Of a stretch of DNA of 36,078 bases, positions 9,425 through 18,817 are shown one piece after another. The stretch spans positions 1 through 36,078 of the forward strand of contig JAHFKU010000007.1 of assembly GCA_023245195.1 (NCBI GenBank). Reading direction: 5' to 3'. The stretch is from Candidatus Staskawiczbacteria bacterium. GTDB lineage: Bacteria > Patescibacteriota > Minisyncoccia > Minisyncoccales > Staskawiczbacteraceae. A program made the translations under genes and the position numbers. Under the pieces are notes generated by a model. That model saw only the letters and a program-made list of their open reading frames with translations. It did not search any database and was not told where the DNA came from. Numbering within the stretch: the first letter of the stretch is position 1; every line of letters begins with the position of its first letter.

Positions 9425-9482
9425 CATTTAACCAACGATGACAGTCAATTGTCAAAGGTTAATTGTCAAATGTCAAACTGTA
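9405..9482. repeat. Imperfect inverted repeat built from TTGAC/TTAAC words at the ECF 3' end
   Basis: ttgacagttaacatttaacc ... ggttaattgtcaaatgtcaaactgtaac; stop codon lies in left arm. Confidence 0.7.
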
Positions 9483-9526
9483 ACAAAATTAACATTTTTG
9501 CGTCTTCCCTGTAAGAAGCTATTATT

Positions 9527-10249
9527 ATGACTGAACAAGAACTCATTTCTAAACTCCAGGAATTAAGGCAAATTAAGCCCAATGCATCATGGGTTTCTTT
9601 GTCTAAGATGAATATTTTAGGCGGCGGGATGGTCAATGAAAATACTGTTCCTAAAAGTGCTGCTAAGTGGAATTTTTCTAATATTTTTGGGATGTTTTCC
9701 CAAAGGAAATTTGCTTATGCCTTAGCTAGCTTATTATTCGTTTTTGCGGGAGTAGCCGGGGTGTTAAAATACCAAACTCTAAGTCCTATGAAATTTGTGG
9801 TTAAATCCCAGGCTGATATTGTGGCAGAAAATACCCTAAAAAGCCATGTGGAAGATTTAAAAAACAAGTCCCAAAATTTGGCCGATTTGATAGAAAGCAA
9901 ATCTGAAAATACTTCTGTGGCGGTTCAAGCGGTTAAGGAAGCTGCTAAGAGTGTTACTGATTCAATCAAAAAAGATCCGGGATTGGCAAAAGTGATTGCC
10001 TTGGATGTAAATAACAGCAGGACTATTTTAGATATACCCGGAGGAGGCGCAGAAGTAAAAGCCACATCAGATGATATTTATAAAACGATAGATGATCCGA
10101 TTATTGCCAGCATTAAAGAAACCAAATTGACGCCAGACCAGCAAATGGCCTTTGATAATATTTTAAGCCTTTATGATAAAGGCGATTATTCTGATGTACT
10201 AGTGAGATTATTGATCAGTTTTGGAAAGAATGATGCTGAAAGCAAATAA
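9527..10249 (+). CDS. Single-TM protein partner of ECF sigma (putative anti-sigma/DUF5667-like)
   Basis: Immediately downstream of ECF gene; N-terminal cytoplasmic segment, one TM (FAYALASLLFVFAGVAGVL), extracytoplasmic helical domain. Confidence 0.6.
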   Translation: MTEQELISKLQELRQIKPNASWVSLSKMNILGGGMVNENTVPKSAAKWNFSNIFGMFSQRKFAYALASLLFVFAGVAGVLKYQTLSPMKFVVKSQADIVAENTLKSHVEDLKNKSQNLADLIESKSENTSVAVQAVKEAAKSVTDSIKKDPGLAKVIALDVNNSRTILDIPGGGAEVKATSDDIYKTIDDPIIASIKETKLTPDQQMAFDNILSLYDKGDYSDVLVRLLISFGKNDAESK

Positions 10250-10261
10250 ATAGTGCTTGAA

Positions 10262-10307
10262 AGTTTTGAATTGTGAAATTTATCTGTTGATTTCATAATT
10301 CAAAACT
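10262..10307. repeat. Hairpin C1, 18-bp arms (17/18)
   Basis: agttttgaattgtgaaat / atttcataattcaaaact. Confidence 0.82.
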
Positions 10308-10318
10308 GACAAGTCGTA

Positions 10319-10444
10319 GTCCAGCTAAATTGTTCGCGAGGTTAGTTTTGACGAATTAAATTCGTTGTTAATACGTAAAACCGCGAAAATATTAGACAAG
10401 GCTCGCTTTGCGGGCTCCCACGAATATCTGGGATTTAATTGGAC
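10319..10444. repeat. Larger imperfect inverted repeat C2
   Basis: gtccagctaaatt ... ggatttaattggac; inner cgcgaggttagttttgacgaattaa / ttaatacgtaaaaccgcg. Confidence 0.55.
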
Positions 10445-10518
10445 ATAATTCTCAAATTATTAATACATAGTTTGAGTTAACGGTCGACCGATGGTAAATA
10501 ACAACAATAAAAATTAAA

Positions 10519-10613
10519 GCGATGTTAATATGCTAATCCGCCTTTGGGCGGCATGCCAATGAAACCAATACGTTATTAGTATAATTGGTATGGAATTAGT
10601 ATATTAGTATCGC
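10519..10613 (+). promoter_or_regulatory. Structured leader upstream of the S-layer-like gene
   Basis: gcgatgttaatatgctaat-cc / ggaattagtatattagtatcgc imperfect inverted repeat enclosing ccgcctttgggcgg stem-loop. Confidence 0.55.
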
Positions 10614-10631
10614 GTATACATAAATAAAAAA

Positions 10632-13600
10632 ATGAATATTAAAAAAACAATTATAACAGCCACTGTTGCTTTAACAATGGTTGCAATGATTGCTCCTATT
10701 GCTGGCGCAGCAACGGTTCCCGCACAATGCGTGAACGTGTTTACCAGAAACTTGAGGGTTGGATCTACGGGCACCGATGTGTGGTGTTTACAGGTAGCTC
10801 TTAATGCTTCAGGATATCAAGTGTCAGCTACAGGAGCAGGCTCGCCTGGCAACGAAACTTCTTACTTTGGTCCAAAAACCTTAGTAGCAGTTAGGGCTTG
10901 GCAAGCAGCACAAGGATGGTCTCCTGCAAGCCAGGTAGGCCCTTTGTCACGAGCAAAATTAAACATGTGGTCAACTGGTTCTGTAGTAGTTACTCCTCCT
11001 CCAGTTATCCCTCCAGTAGCGACTGGTCCTGTAAACGCTTTGCTCGCTGTGGATAATCCTGCTTCCGGAAATATCGTAAGCAACTCAACAACGACTGCAC
11101 CAGGTCAAGCAGCTGCTGATTTATTGCACGTTACCTTTACCGGTTCAGGCACGGTTACTTCAGTTACTTTAAAGCGTTCTGGAATTTCAGATCAAAATAC
11201 ACTTTCTAATGTGTATGTTTATGATGGAAATACCCGCATTACTGATGGATATTCCTTCAATGTCGCTGGTGACATTACCATCAACGGCCTTTCTGTCTTG
11301 GTAAGCGGATCTCACACTATTTCAATTAGGGGTGATGTTGCCGCAAACGCAGCAGCAACTGCTTCAACTATTGCTGTTACGTTAACTGGATACACTGCAA
11401 ATGGAGTTGCTACTGCAGCAAATGTAGTGGGCAACATGATGGGAATTGTGATCGGAAACTTAGCTTCAGCTACGATTACTACGGCAGCAAGTTCTGCTGT
11501 TCCAAGTGCTAACGTAAATGCTGGAACAACCGCTTACACATTCTGGTCAGCTCCTTTGCAGATTAATACAAGGGCTGTTTGGTTGAAGATGGCAGACTTT
11601 AGAATGATTGGATCTGCACCTTCAGATGCTCTTGGAAATATTAGAATGTTTATTGATGGAGTTGATACTGGTAAAGTTGCTACTGTTATGTCAATTAACG
11701 GTTCTAATTATGCTGTATTTGACTTAACATCAAATCCTATTAGTTTAGCTACTGGTTCACACACTCTTGATATGAGAGCTGACATCCAGAAAGGTACTAA
11801 TAGAACCATTCAGGTTTCAATTCAACAGGCTTCGGATCTTATGATTACTGATCCTCAGCTTGGCGTGAATATTCCAGTATCGAGCACTACCGCAGGATCA
11901 TTTAGCGCCAACAACGCTGGAACCATTACTATTTTGACAGGTTCAGCTACTATTGTGATCGATCCAACATTTGCTGCTCAAACTAACGTTTCGGGCGGTT
12001 CATCAAATGTGGTAATTGCTAAATTCAAAATCCATGCATATGGCGAAGATCTGAAAATCAATTCACTTCAGGTTAACCCATATATCACCTCTGCAACATC
12101 AACTGGTGCTACATGTACCACTGATGGAACTACTGGAGCCGCTACGGGAACTTGCGGATTAAACAACGTAACCTTGTATTTCAATGGTTCACAAGTTGGT
12201 CCACAAAAAACCTTTACGCAAACTACGAGCACCGCAGAAAACTCTACAACCGTAGCTAACGAGTTGTCAGTTTATTCGCTTGGTTCTCAAATGATTGCTC
12301 CAGCCGGACAAGACAGCTGGCTCGAAGTACGAACTGATCTTCAAACTACTGCTAACGTTGCATACACTGGAGGTACCATTAAGGTAACACTACCTTTCTT
12401 GACTTCTGGTGCTAACTATTTGAATGCTCAAGGTATGAATTCGCAAAATACTTTAAGCGTTCCAACTGCTGCAGTTACTACTAATGGTCTTACCATTCAA
12501 ACTGGAGGTTTGCAGGTTTCAAAAAACACTGCTTACCTAAACCAAAACATCAGTCCTAATACTTCTGGCGTAAAGATTGGTTCATACACTATCCAAAACC
12601 AGAGCTCTTCACAGTCAGTAAGATTAACCAATTTGAGCATTGCTACTACTATCGCAACCACAACTGTCAGCAACTTCTCAGCTTTGAGAACTTCTGATAC
12701 TACTGGTTCTGGTTCTACTCCTATCACGTTCTCTGGAACCCAGAGCGGAACTACATCAACTGATACATTCTCAGTTACCGATGTGTTAGCTCCTGGAGGT
12801 TCTATGATTCTTGATATCTTTGCTAATACTGGAGCAGCTACCAGCGGAACTATCGCAACTACTCTAACGGTTTCATCGATTGGAGTAACCGATAACATTG
12901 CCGCAACTTCTAGCACCATTACTGGTCAAACCCTTACTTTGGGCACTGGTACTCTTGGAACTCCAACCTTGGTGCCTACAGTAACTGCCACTACACCTGC
13001 TCAATTCATTCTTGGAGGTACGACAGCTGGTTCAAAAGCAACCTTTAACTTTGTTTCAACGAGCGGTGCTTCAACGATTACTGAACTTGCATTTACCGTT
13101 ACTGGTAGCGATGCTACTCCAACCCAGACAGTTACTAATGTCTGCGTAGGTACAGCATGTCAGTCACCGGTTACTCAAACCGTTGGCAGTACCAGCACGG
13201 GTGTTGTTAAGTTAACTGGTCTTAGCCTTTCTGTTCCTAACGGCGGAAATGGATTAGATGTTCCAGTAACCGTATCATACTCTGCAGTTGGTACGAGTGG
13301 AGTTACTCCTTCTAAGACTTCTACACTCGGACTTGGTTATGCTAAGTACAACACTGGTTCAACATCAAAAACTATTGGTACTTCTACTCTATGTACAACA
13401 TTGGTTGGAGCTGCTTGTACCGACAGTATTTCTGCGGTAAGCGCTAATGCCATGACTATGGTTGGCTCGTTGCCAGTAGTTACATTGGCCGCTGGCAATA
13501 GCCAAAGCGTTAACGCCGATTCTGTTGTAGCTAGAGTCACTGTTGCTGCTAATAGCACTGGAGGTGGTGTCAGGATTCGCACGCTCGTGTTTAACCTTGC

Positions 13601-13967
13601 TTACGCAGGTTATAACACGTTGCCAACCGGAACTTCTGCTGAAAGCATCACGGATTCATCAGGAAACACTATTTCAACGTTTACCTGTACCGCAGGTTCT
13701 TTCTCAAGCGGAGCAGTTACGGAAACTTGCACAAATTCAACAGCAACGTATGCTACTGACTACCCAGTCGGTACTACGGCTCAAGAGTTTGATTTACATG
13801 TGACAACTTCAGGAGCTGCCAATACAACCGGCACGCCTAAAGTTTCAACCACATTGGGTAAGTCAACCTTCTTGTGGGATGACACTTCAACCAACGGTGG
13901 ATCAGGTTCAACTGCTCTAACTGGTGGTTCGATCTACAGCTTCCCAACTACTAGCGTTAATAACTAG
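10632..13967 (+). CDS. Secreted S-layer-like Ser/Thr-rich protein with N-terminal peptidoglycan-binding (PG_binding_1-like) domain
   Basis: Signal peptide MNIKKTIITATVALTMVAMIAPIAGAA; NLRVGSTGTDVWCLQVALNASGYQV...YFGPKTLVAVRAWQAAQGW; long beta-rich Ser/Thr region. Confidence 0.82.
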   Translation: MNIKKTIITATVALTMVAMIAPIAGAATVPAQCVNVFTRNLRVGSTGTDVWCLQVALNASGYQVSATGAGSPGNETSYFGPKTLVAVRAWQAAQGWSPASQVGPLSRAKLNMWSTGSVVVTPPPVIPPVATGPVNALLAVDNPASGNIVSNSTTTAPGQAAADLLHVTFTGSGTVTSVTLKRSGISDQNTLSNVYVYDGNTRITDGYSFNVAGDITINGLSVLVSGSHTISIRGDVAANAAATASTIAVTLTGYTANGVATAANVVGNMMGIVIGNLASATITTAASSAVPSANVNAGTTAYTFWSAPLQINTRAVWLKMADFRMIGSAPSDALGNIRMFIDGVDTGKVATVMSINGSNYAVFDLTSNPISLATGSHTLDMRADIQKGTNRTIQVSIQQASDLMITDPQLGVNIPVSSTTAGSFSANNAGTITILTGSATIVIDPTFAAQTNVSGGSSNVVIAKFKIHAYGEDLKINSLQVNPYITSATSTGATCTTDGTTGAATGTCGLNNVTLYFNGSQVGPQKTFTQTTSTAENSTTVANELSVYSLGSQMIAPAGQDSWLEVRTDLQTTANVAYTGGTIKVTLPFLTSGANYLNAQGMNSQNTLSVPTAAVTTNGLTIQTGGLQVSKNTAYLNQNISPNTSGVKIGSYTIQNQSSSQSVRLTNLSIATTIATTTVSNFSALRTSDTTGSGSTPITFSGTQSGTTSTDTFSVTDVLAPGGSMILDIFANTGAATSGTIATTLTVSSIGVTDNIAATSSTITGQTLTLGTGTLGTPTLVPTVTATTPAQFILGGTTAGSKATFNFVSTSGASTITELAFTVTGSDATPTQTVTNVCVGTACQSPVTQTVGSTSTGVVKLTGLSLSVPNGGNGLDVPVTVSYSAVGTSGVTPSKTSTLGLGYAKYNTGSTSKTIGTSTLCTTLVGAACTDSISAVSANAMTMVGSLPVVTLAAGNSQSVNADSVVARVTVAANSTGGGVRIRTLVFNLAYAGYNTLPTGTSAESITDSSGNTISTFTCTAGSFSSGAVTETCTNSTATYATDYPVGTTAQEFDLHVTTSGAANTTGTPKVSTTLGKSTFLWDDTSTNGGSGSTALTGGSIYSFPTTSVNN

Positions 13968-14012
13968 TAGCCTCGCATTGAATGATCATCCTTTTACAAG
14001 GACATTCGATAA

Positions 14013-14041
14013 ACAAAAAACCGCCTTTGGGCGGTTTTTTG
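14013..14041 (+). terminator. Intrinsic terminator after S-layer-like gene
   Basis: aaaaaaccgcc-tttg-ggcggttttttg. Confidence 0.9.
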
Positions 14042-14080
14042 TTTTGCCTGTGAATTAAAATTGTGATATAAGAATATAAT

Positions 14081-15100
14081 ATGATAGTTCGAAAGTTTTT
14101 ATTAATAACCATATTTGGTTTAATGGTGCTAGGGGCTGGCCTCGGTGCGGGCTACGTATGGGGTTTTCATGTTGAACGAAAAGCTTTGGTTGCCAGTTTG
14201 AATGATATACATCCTATAAGGGATCATACCACGACATATAAATTTATTTCCCCGTTATTGGCATATAGGATTCCTTCGGCGGATCAGGAGGCAGGCCTTA
14301 TTTTATTGAAAAACAAAATCAGTGATTTTGTTAATAATGAGAAAAAGAAGGGTTTATCTGATGCTTCACTGTTTTTTTATGATATGAATCGAGGACGATG
14401 GATAGGAGTGAATGAACGGCAAAAATATAATCCGGCTAGCATGCTAAAGGTGGTAATTATGGTTTCTTACTTAAAAGAGACGGAAAAAGATCCTGGTATA
14501 TTGGATAAGCAATTAGCATATACCAGTGATATGGATATTGCCTTAAAGAAGAATCAGTATAATTCTTTGTCGGATTTGCAGATTGATGAAACATATACGG
14601 TGAAAAATTTAATTGAAAAAATGATCACGGATTCTGATAACGGCGCCGAAATACTGCTTTTTGACTCAATTGATAAAAAAGATTTAAATGCCATTTATCA
14701 AGCTCTCAATATTGCTAGTCCCGATGACCTTACCACTGATTTTGTTATTTCGCCAAGGGCCTATTCTTTATTTTTCAGGATTATTTACAGCTCAACCTAT
14801 CTTAGCCGGGATTTATCGGAAAAAGCTTTGAGCATTCTTTCAAGGACCACCTTTGACGATGGGATTGTCGCCGGCTTGCCCACGAACTTAGTGGTGTCTC
14901 ATAAATTTGGAGAATATGTGGTGCCCGATAAAGATAACCACATAGAAAGCATAGAATTACATGACTGCGGAATTGTTTATTATCCATCATATCCTTATTT
15001 TTTATGCATCATGACCAAGGGAGATAATTTGGATGAATTAAAGGGTGTTATAAAAAATATTTCTTCTATGATATACGAGACTTACGGAAGTTATAAATAA
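14081..15100 (+). CDS. Beta-lactamase-fold serine hydrolase / penicillin-binding-like protein
   Basis: SxxK (NPASMLKVV), SDN (TDSDNGAEI), N-terminal TM; KTG-box position reads KFG. Confidence 0.75.
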   Translation: MIVRKFLLITIFGLMVLGAGLGAGYVWGFHVERKALVASLNDIHPIRDHTTTYKFISPLLAYRIPSADQEAGLILLKNKISDFVNNEKKKGLSDASLFFYDMNRGRWIGVNERQKYNPASMLKVVIMVSYLKETEKDPGILDKQLAYTSDMDIALKKNQYNSLSDLQIDETYTVKNLIEKMITDSDNGAEILLFDSIDKKDLNAIYQALNIASPDDLTTDFVISPRAYSLFFRIIYSSTYLSRDLSEKALSILSRTTFDDGIVAGLPTNLVVSHKFGEYVVPDKDNHIESIELHDCGIVYYPSYPYFLCIMTKGDNLDELKGVIKNISSMIYETYGSYK

Positions 15101-15130
15101 ACCAAAAACCCCCGAGAGGGGTTTTTGGTT
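15100..15130. terminator. Bidirectional-looking terminator
   Basis: aaccaaaaacccc-cgaga-ggggtttttggtt (13-bp perfect stem). Confidence 0.87.
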
Positions 15131-15170
15131 TCGCAGATTTATTCTGTTGAATCTGTATAAATTCGTGGTT

Positions 15171-17426
15171 TCAGGGTAATGTCTTTAAAAAAGCTTCCAC
15201 ATTCGGTTTTGATTCTGGTGAGAGTTCTAAAACTTTCTGCGCTTCTTGCCGTGCTTTATCGTACTTGCCTAATTCTTTATAAAAAAAGGCTAGCGAAGAA
15301 TGATATTGAGCAATCGTAGGATTGATTTTAACTAACTTTTCGTAAGTAAGGGCCAAATTTTGGTAGTCCAAGATAGCGTAATAGGCATCTGCCAGTTCTC
15401 CTAAACTTTCTTGTGATTCTGGATGGTTGGATAAGAAAATATTTTTTTGGGCACCAGCGGTATCTTTTAAATATATTTGTGCGATGCCAAAATACCACCA
15501 GCAGTCTTTAAGGCCTGCATTTAATGCGACACATTTTTGGGAATAATCTTGAGCTTTTGCGTAGTTTCCAGCAACAATCTCCATTTTTGCCTGTTCAATG
15601 GGTATTTCCTGGTACTTTGGAGCTAATTGCAACGCTTTTTCAAAGTAACTGGCAGCCTTTTGTAATAAATCATTTTTCATTTCTGGATTTTCTTCCTGTC
15701 TTGCTAAAATAGCACTAGAGCTGCCCAATAAAATCCAATAACGAGTATAATTGGGCTGGATTTTTACCGCCTCGCCAATAAGTTCTAAACCCTTTTTAAC
15801 ATACGCGACGTTATTTTCTGGATAAAATTCATTGCAGATCTTGGTAAATTCAACATAGCTTAATCTGGCATAGGAATCCAATAGACTATGTTTTAATAGT
15901 GCGTTGTCCATTAAGCCAAGCGCTTGGCCGCAATATTTATGTTCTGCCAAATCGCGCGCCTTATTTATTTGGGCGTTAATTCGCAGGGGTACAACATTAT
16001 ACTGCCATAAAAATATCGCGACTATACATGTCAACCCGGTAATCAATCCTCCTCTTAGCCAGATTTTTTCATTCATAGATTCGAGTGTCGCGGGTGTGTT
16101 GGTGTCGCCTCTGGTTAGACGCAAAGAATATCCGATGAATAAAAAGAATAACAAGTAAGAAGAAAATGAGTCAAAGCTAAACAGGTTGGCGGTAACGTAG
16201 GCAATGAATGTTGCTTGAACGCCATGGATTATCATTGGCGAAGTTTCGCTGGCGCCGGTCAATTGGCGTTGGTGCGATTTTGTTTTTTGGAGTTGCCAAA
16301 ATATTGTTATCAAAAGAAGCGCATATGCCAGGATTGCCAAAACTCCGGCTTGCATTCCGATATCTAGTACAATATTATGAGCTCGATCCCACCAATCTCC
16401 CCAATTTCTATCAAGGTAGGGAAGCGACGGGTCATAATACTGATTAAAGCCGACTGAAAAATTTTCCGGCCCATAGCCCAATACGGGTTTTTTTATTAAC
16501 GCCTGATAATCAATGCCAGACCAGGCGTAAAACCTGCCATCGGCCAAAAGGAGGGTTATGGAAAGTCTCGGGGCTATTGATGCAAAAAGATGATTCTCTT
16601 CAAGGGTCTTGGGATAGTGCTTGGCAGTATTGACATAAAAAATAGCTCCAATTATTAAGGCCAACAGGAAAACGGTGGTTATTTTCATAACCAATGCTTT
16701 TTTAGGATACCACAGCAAAAAATAAATGCCGCCAACTAGTAGTCCAAGATAAGCGGCGCGGGATTGGGTTATTAAAATAACATATAAAAATAACAACAAG
16801 CAGGCAAGATAGCCTATTTTTTTGAAGAGGTTTTTTTCTTTAATAGCATATGATAGGGTGACAAAAAATAGCAATAACAGGTAAATAGCCAGCAGGATGG
16901 GGTTTCCCATGGTTGATGGGGGACGGCCCGAAGGCACAAACATACTGCTAAGCAGGCCATAATATTGCACTATGGCAATGAAAGAAACGAGCGCTCCAAT
17001 GCCTATTGAAAAAATCCAGACTTTTGACCAATCTTCTTTTTTAAGGATAACAAAAGAAAAAACTGCTAATATTATGTAAAAAGCCAGGTTGATAAAACCG
17101 CCTGAACGCATCGGCCACCCCCAAAGACTGAAGTAGGGGTCGGCAGAAAAAATGGTGGCCAGTAAAAAGATAAGGAAAAAAGTGGCCAATAACCAGATAA
17201 TTTTGTTTTTCTTAAGTTGTTGCAAGGGTAATTCTCGTTTTTTGTAAAGCCATTCAAAAACAAATAAAAACAGCAATATCGCTAATATGCTTCTAAAGAC
17301 GATGGTTTTGCCCCAATCGGGCGGGAAAAACCAAGGTTCCAGGACCAAGAGCGGAAGAGCCAAGATAACAGAAAATCCGACCTGATATATCCAATGAAAT
17401 TTATCTAAAAATGTATTGTTTTTCAT
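15171..17426 (-). CDS. O-antigen ligase/polymerase family (Wzy_C-like) membrane protein with C-terminal TPR repeats
   Basis: Multi-TM; ...SRAAYLGLLVGGIYF..., KKPVLGYGPENF, DRAHNIVLD; C-terminal TPR repeats. Confidence 0.87.
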   Translation of the reverse strand: MKNNTFLDKFHWIYQVGFSVILALPLLVLEPWFFPPDWGKTIVFRSILAILLFLFVFEWLYKKRELPLQQLKKNKIIWLLATFFLIFLLATIFSADPYFSLWGWPMRSGGFINLAFYIILAVFSFVILKKEDWSKVWIFSIGIGALVSFIAIVQYYGLLSSMFVPSGRPPSTMGNPILLAIYLLLLFFVTLSYAIKEKNLFKKIGYLACLLLFLYVILITQSRAAYLGLLVGGIYFLLWYPKKALVMKITTVFLLALIIGAIFYVNTAKHYPKTLEENHLFASIAPRLSITLLLADGRFYAWSGIDYQALIKKPVLGYGPENFSVGFNQYYDPSLPYLDRNWGDWWDRAHNIVLDIGMQAGVLAILAYALLLITIFWQLQKTKSHQRQLTGASETSPMIIHGVQATFIAYVTANLFSFDSFSSYLLFFLFIGYSLRLTRGDTNTPATLESMNEKIWLRGGLITGLTCIVAIFLWQYNVVPLRINAQINKARDLAEHKYCGQALGLMDNALLKHSLLDSYARLSYVEFTKICNEFYPENNVAYVKKGLELIGEAVKIQPNYTRYWILLGSSSAILARQEENPEMKNDLLQKAASYFEKALQLAPKYQEIPIEQAKMEIVAGNYAKAQDYSQKCVALNAGLKDCWWYFGIAQIYLKDTAGAQKNIFLSNHPESQESLGELADAYYAILDYQNLALTYEKLVKINPTIAQYHSSLAFFYKELGKYDKARQEAQKVLELSPESKPNVEAFLKTLP

Positions 17427-17462
17427 GTATTTTTATGATATATATAAAAAATATAAAAAGCA

Positions 17463-17921
17463 ATGAAAAAGATTGTCATCACATCGGGTTTTTTTAACCC
17501 GGTGCATATTGGCCACATTAATTTAATCCGGGAAGCAAAAAACTTGGGGGATTTTTTAGTTGTTATCGTTAACAACGACTACCAAGTAAAACTCAAAGGA
17601 AGCATGCCTTTTATGGCAGAGCAAGAAAGGATAGAAATAATTAAAGCTTTAAGATATGCTGATGATGTTGTGTTATCAATTGATAAAGATGGGTCTGTGA
17701 TTGAAAGTTTGAAAATGGTTGCAAAAAAATACCTGCCTGCCGGCAGGCAGGTCCCGGTAGAATTATTTTTTGCCAAAGGAGGAGACAGAAATTCAGGCAA
17801 TATACCGGAGCTGGCAGTTTGTAAAGAACATAACATCAAGATCGTCGATGGGGTGGGCGGCGGCAAGGTTCAAAGTTCATCTGGATTATTGGGTAACATT
17901 AAGACCTTGTCATGGAAGTAA
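17463..17921 (+). CDS. Cytidylyltransferase-like nucleotidyltransferase (RfaE2/TagD-like)
   Basis: SGFFNPVHIGHINLIREAKNLGDFLVVIVNND (HxGH motif). Confidence 0.85.
   Translation: MKKIVITSGFFNPVHIGHINLIREAKNLGDFLVVIVNNDYQVKLKGSMPFMAEQERIEIIKALRYADDVVLSIDKDGSVIESLKMVAKKYLPAGRQVPVELFFAKGGDRNSGNIPELAVCKEHNIKIVDGVGGGKVQSSSGLLGNIKTLSWK
17731..17752. repeat. 22-bp perfect palindrome inside the CDS, encoding LPAGRQ
   Basis: acctgcctgccggcaggcaggt. Confidence 0.95.
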
Positions 17922-18814
17922 CAGAATGCCCAATATGCAATTTAGGATCTTTGGCATTTTTCTCTAAAAAGGACGGGTACGTTTTTTCAAAATGTGGCAG
18001 CTGTAGTTTGGTGTTGATGAACCCATTGCCCAGCACCAAGGAGCTCATTGATAATGTGTATTCCAAAGAATCCGGGTATCACGCTAAATTAGTTAAAAAT
18101 CTAGAAGAAGTAAAAAAATATAATAAAAAATTCACCAAGATTATAGATGCATTGAATCGTCTTGGGGTGGCGGGTAGCTTGCTGGATGTGGGTTGTGCCA
18201 ATGGCGAATTTTTATTTTTAGCAAAGAAAAACGGATTTGATGTGTATGGCGTTGAAGCCAATGCGTATACTGCAAGCATTACCGCAAATAATGGATTGCC
18301 TGTTTTTTGCGGCACCCTAGAGCAGAAAAATTTTAACAATAATTCTTTCTCAGTGATATATCTAGGAGATATTATTGAACATGTTACCGATCCGGTTGCG
18401 TTGCTAAAAGAATGCAAAAGAATACTCAAAAAAGGGGGAGTCATCGTTATTTCAACTCCTAATACAGATTGTTTTTGGGTCAAGGCTACTGGACGTATTT
18501 GCCACTGGCTTGGCTTTCCCTGGTCGGTATTATTGCCTCCCTACCACGTCTATCTATTTTCCGAAGACAATTTGAAAAAATTGCTTGGTATATTAGATTT
18601 TAACGTTTTAGAAATACAATACGCTAGTGCTTCTTTGCGCCACGAGCTGGGAGGAACGGGATTGCTGCCAAAGCTCAAAAGGGAAAAATCTATTGCCACG
18701 GCGCTCTATACGATATCGGTTTTTTTCGTGTATGCCGCGGTCTATGTTACGAGTTTTTTAGTGAAGCCTTTTTCTAAAAAAAATTTTGAAATGGTCGTTT
18801 TCGCCAAAACTTAA
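17912..18814 (+). CDS. Class I SAM-dependent methyltransferase with N-terminal Cys4 zinc-binding motif
   Basis: CPICNLGS...CGSCSLVLMNP; LLDVGCANGEFLFLAKKNGFDVYGVEAN. Confidence 0.87.
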   Translation: MEVTECPICNLGSLAFFSKKDGYVFSKCGSCSLVLMNPLPSTKELIDNVYSKESGYHAKLVKNLEEVKKYNKKFTKIIDALNRLGVAGSLLDVGCANGEFLFLAKKNGFDVYGVEANAYTASITANNGLPVFCGTLEQKNFNNNSFSVIYLGDIIEHVTDPVALLKECKRILKKGGVIVISTPNTDCFWVKATGRICHWLGFPWSVLLPPYHVYLFSEDNLKKLLGILDFNVLEIQYASASLRHELGGTGLLPKLKREKSIATALYTISVFFVYAAVYVTSFLVKPFSKKNFEMVVFAKT

Positions 18815-18817
18815 ACA

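Noticed and set aside
10538-10551. ccgcctttgggcgg in the leader as a second intrinsic terminator
   Set aside because: No following T-tract; treated as part of leader structure instead.
12533-12919. Antisense ORFs within the S-layer-like gene (10862-11083, 12533-12919, 13337-13582)
   Set aside because: Low-complexity Val/Ala-rich translations are complements of Thr/Ser-rich codons; no initiation signals or homology-like motifs.
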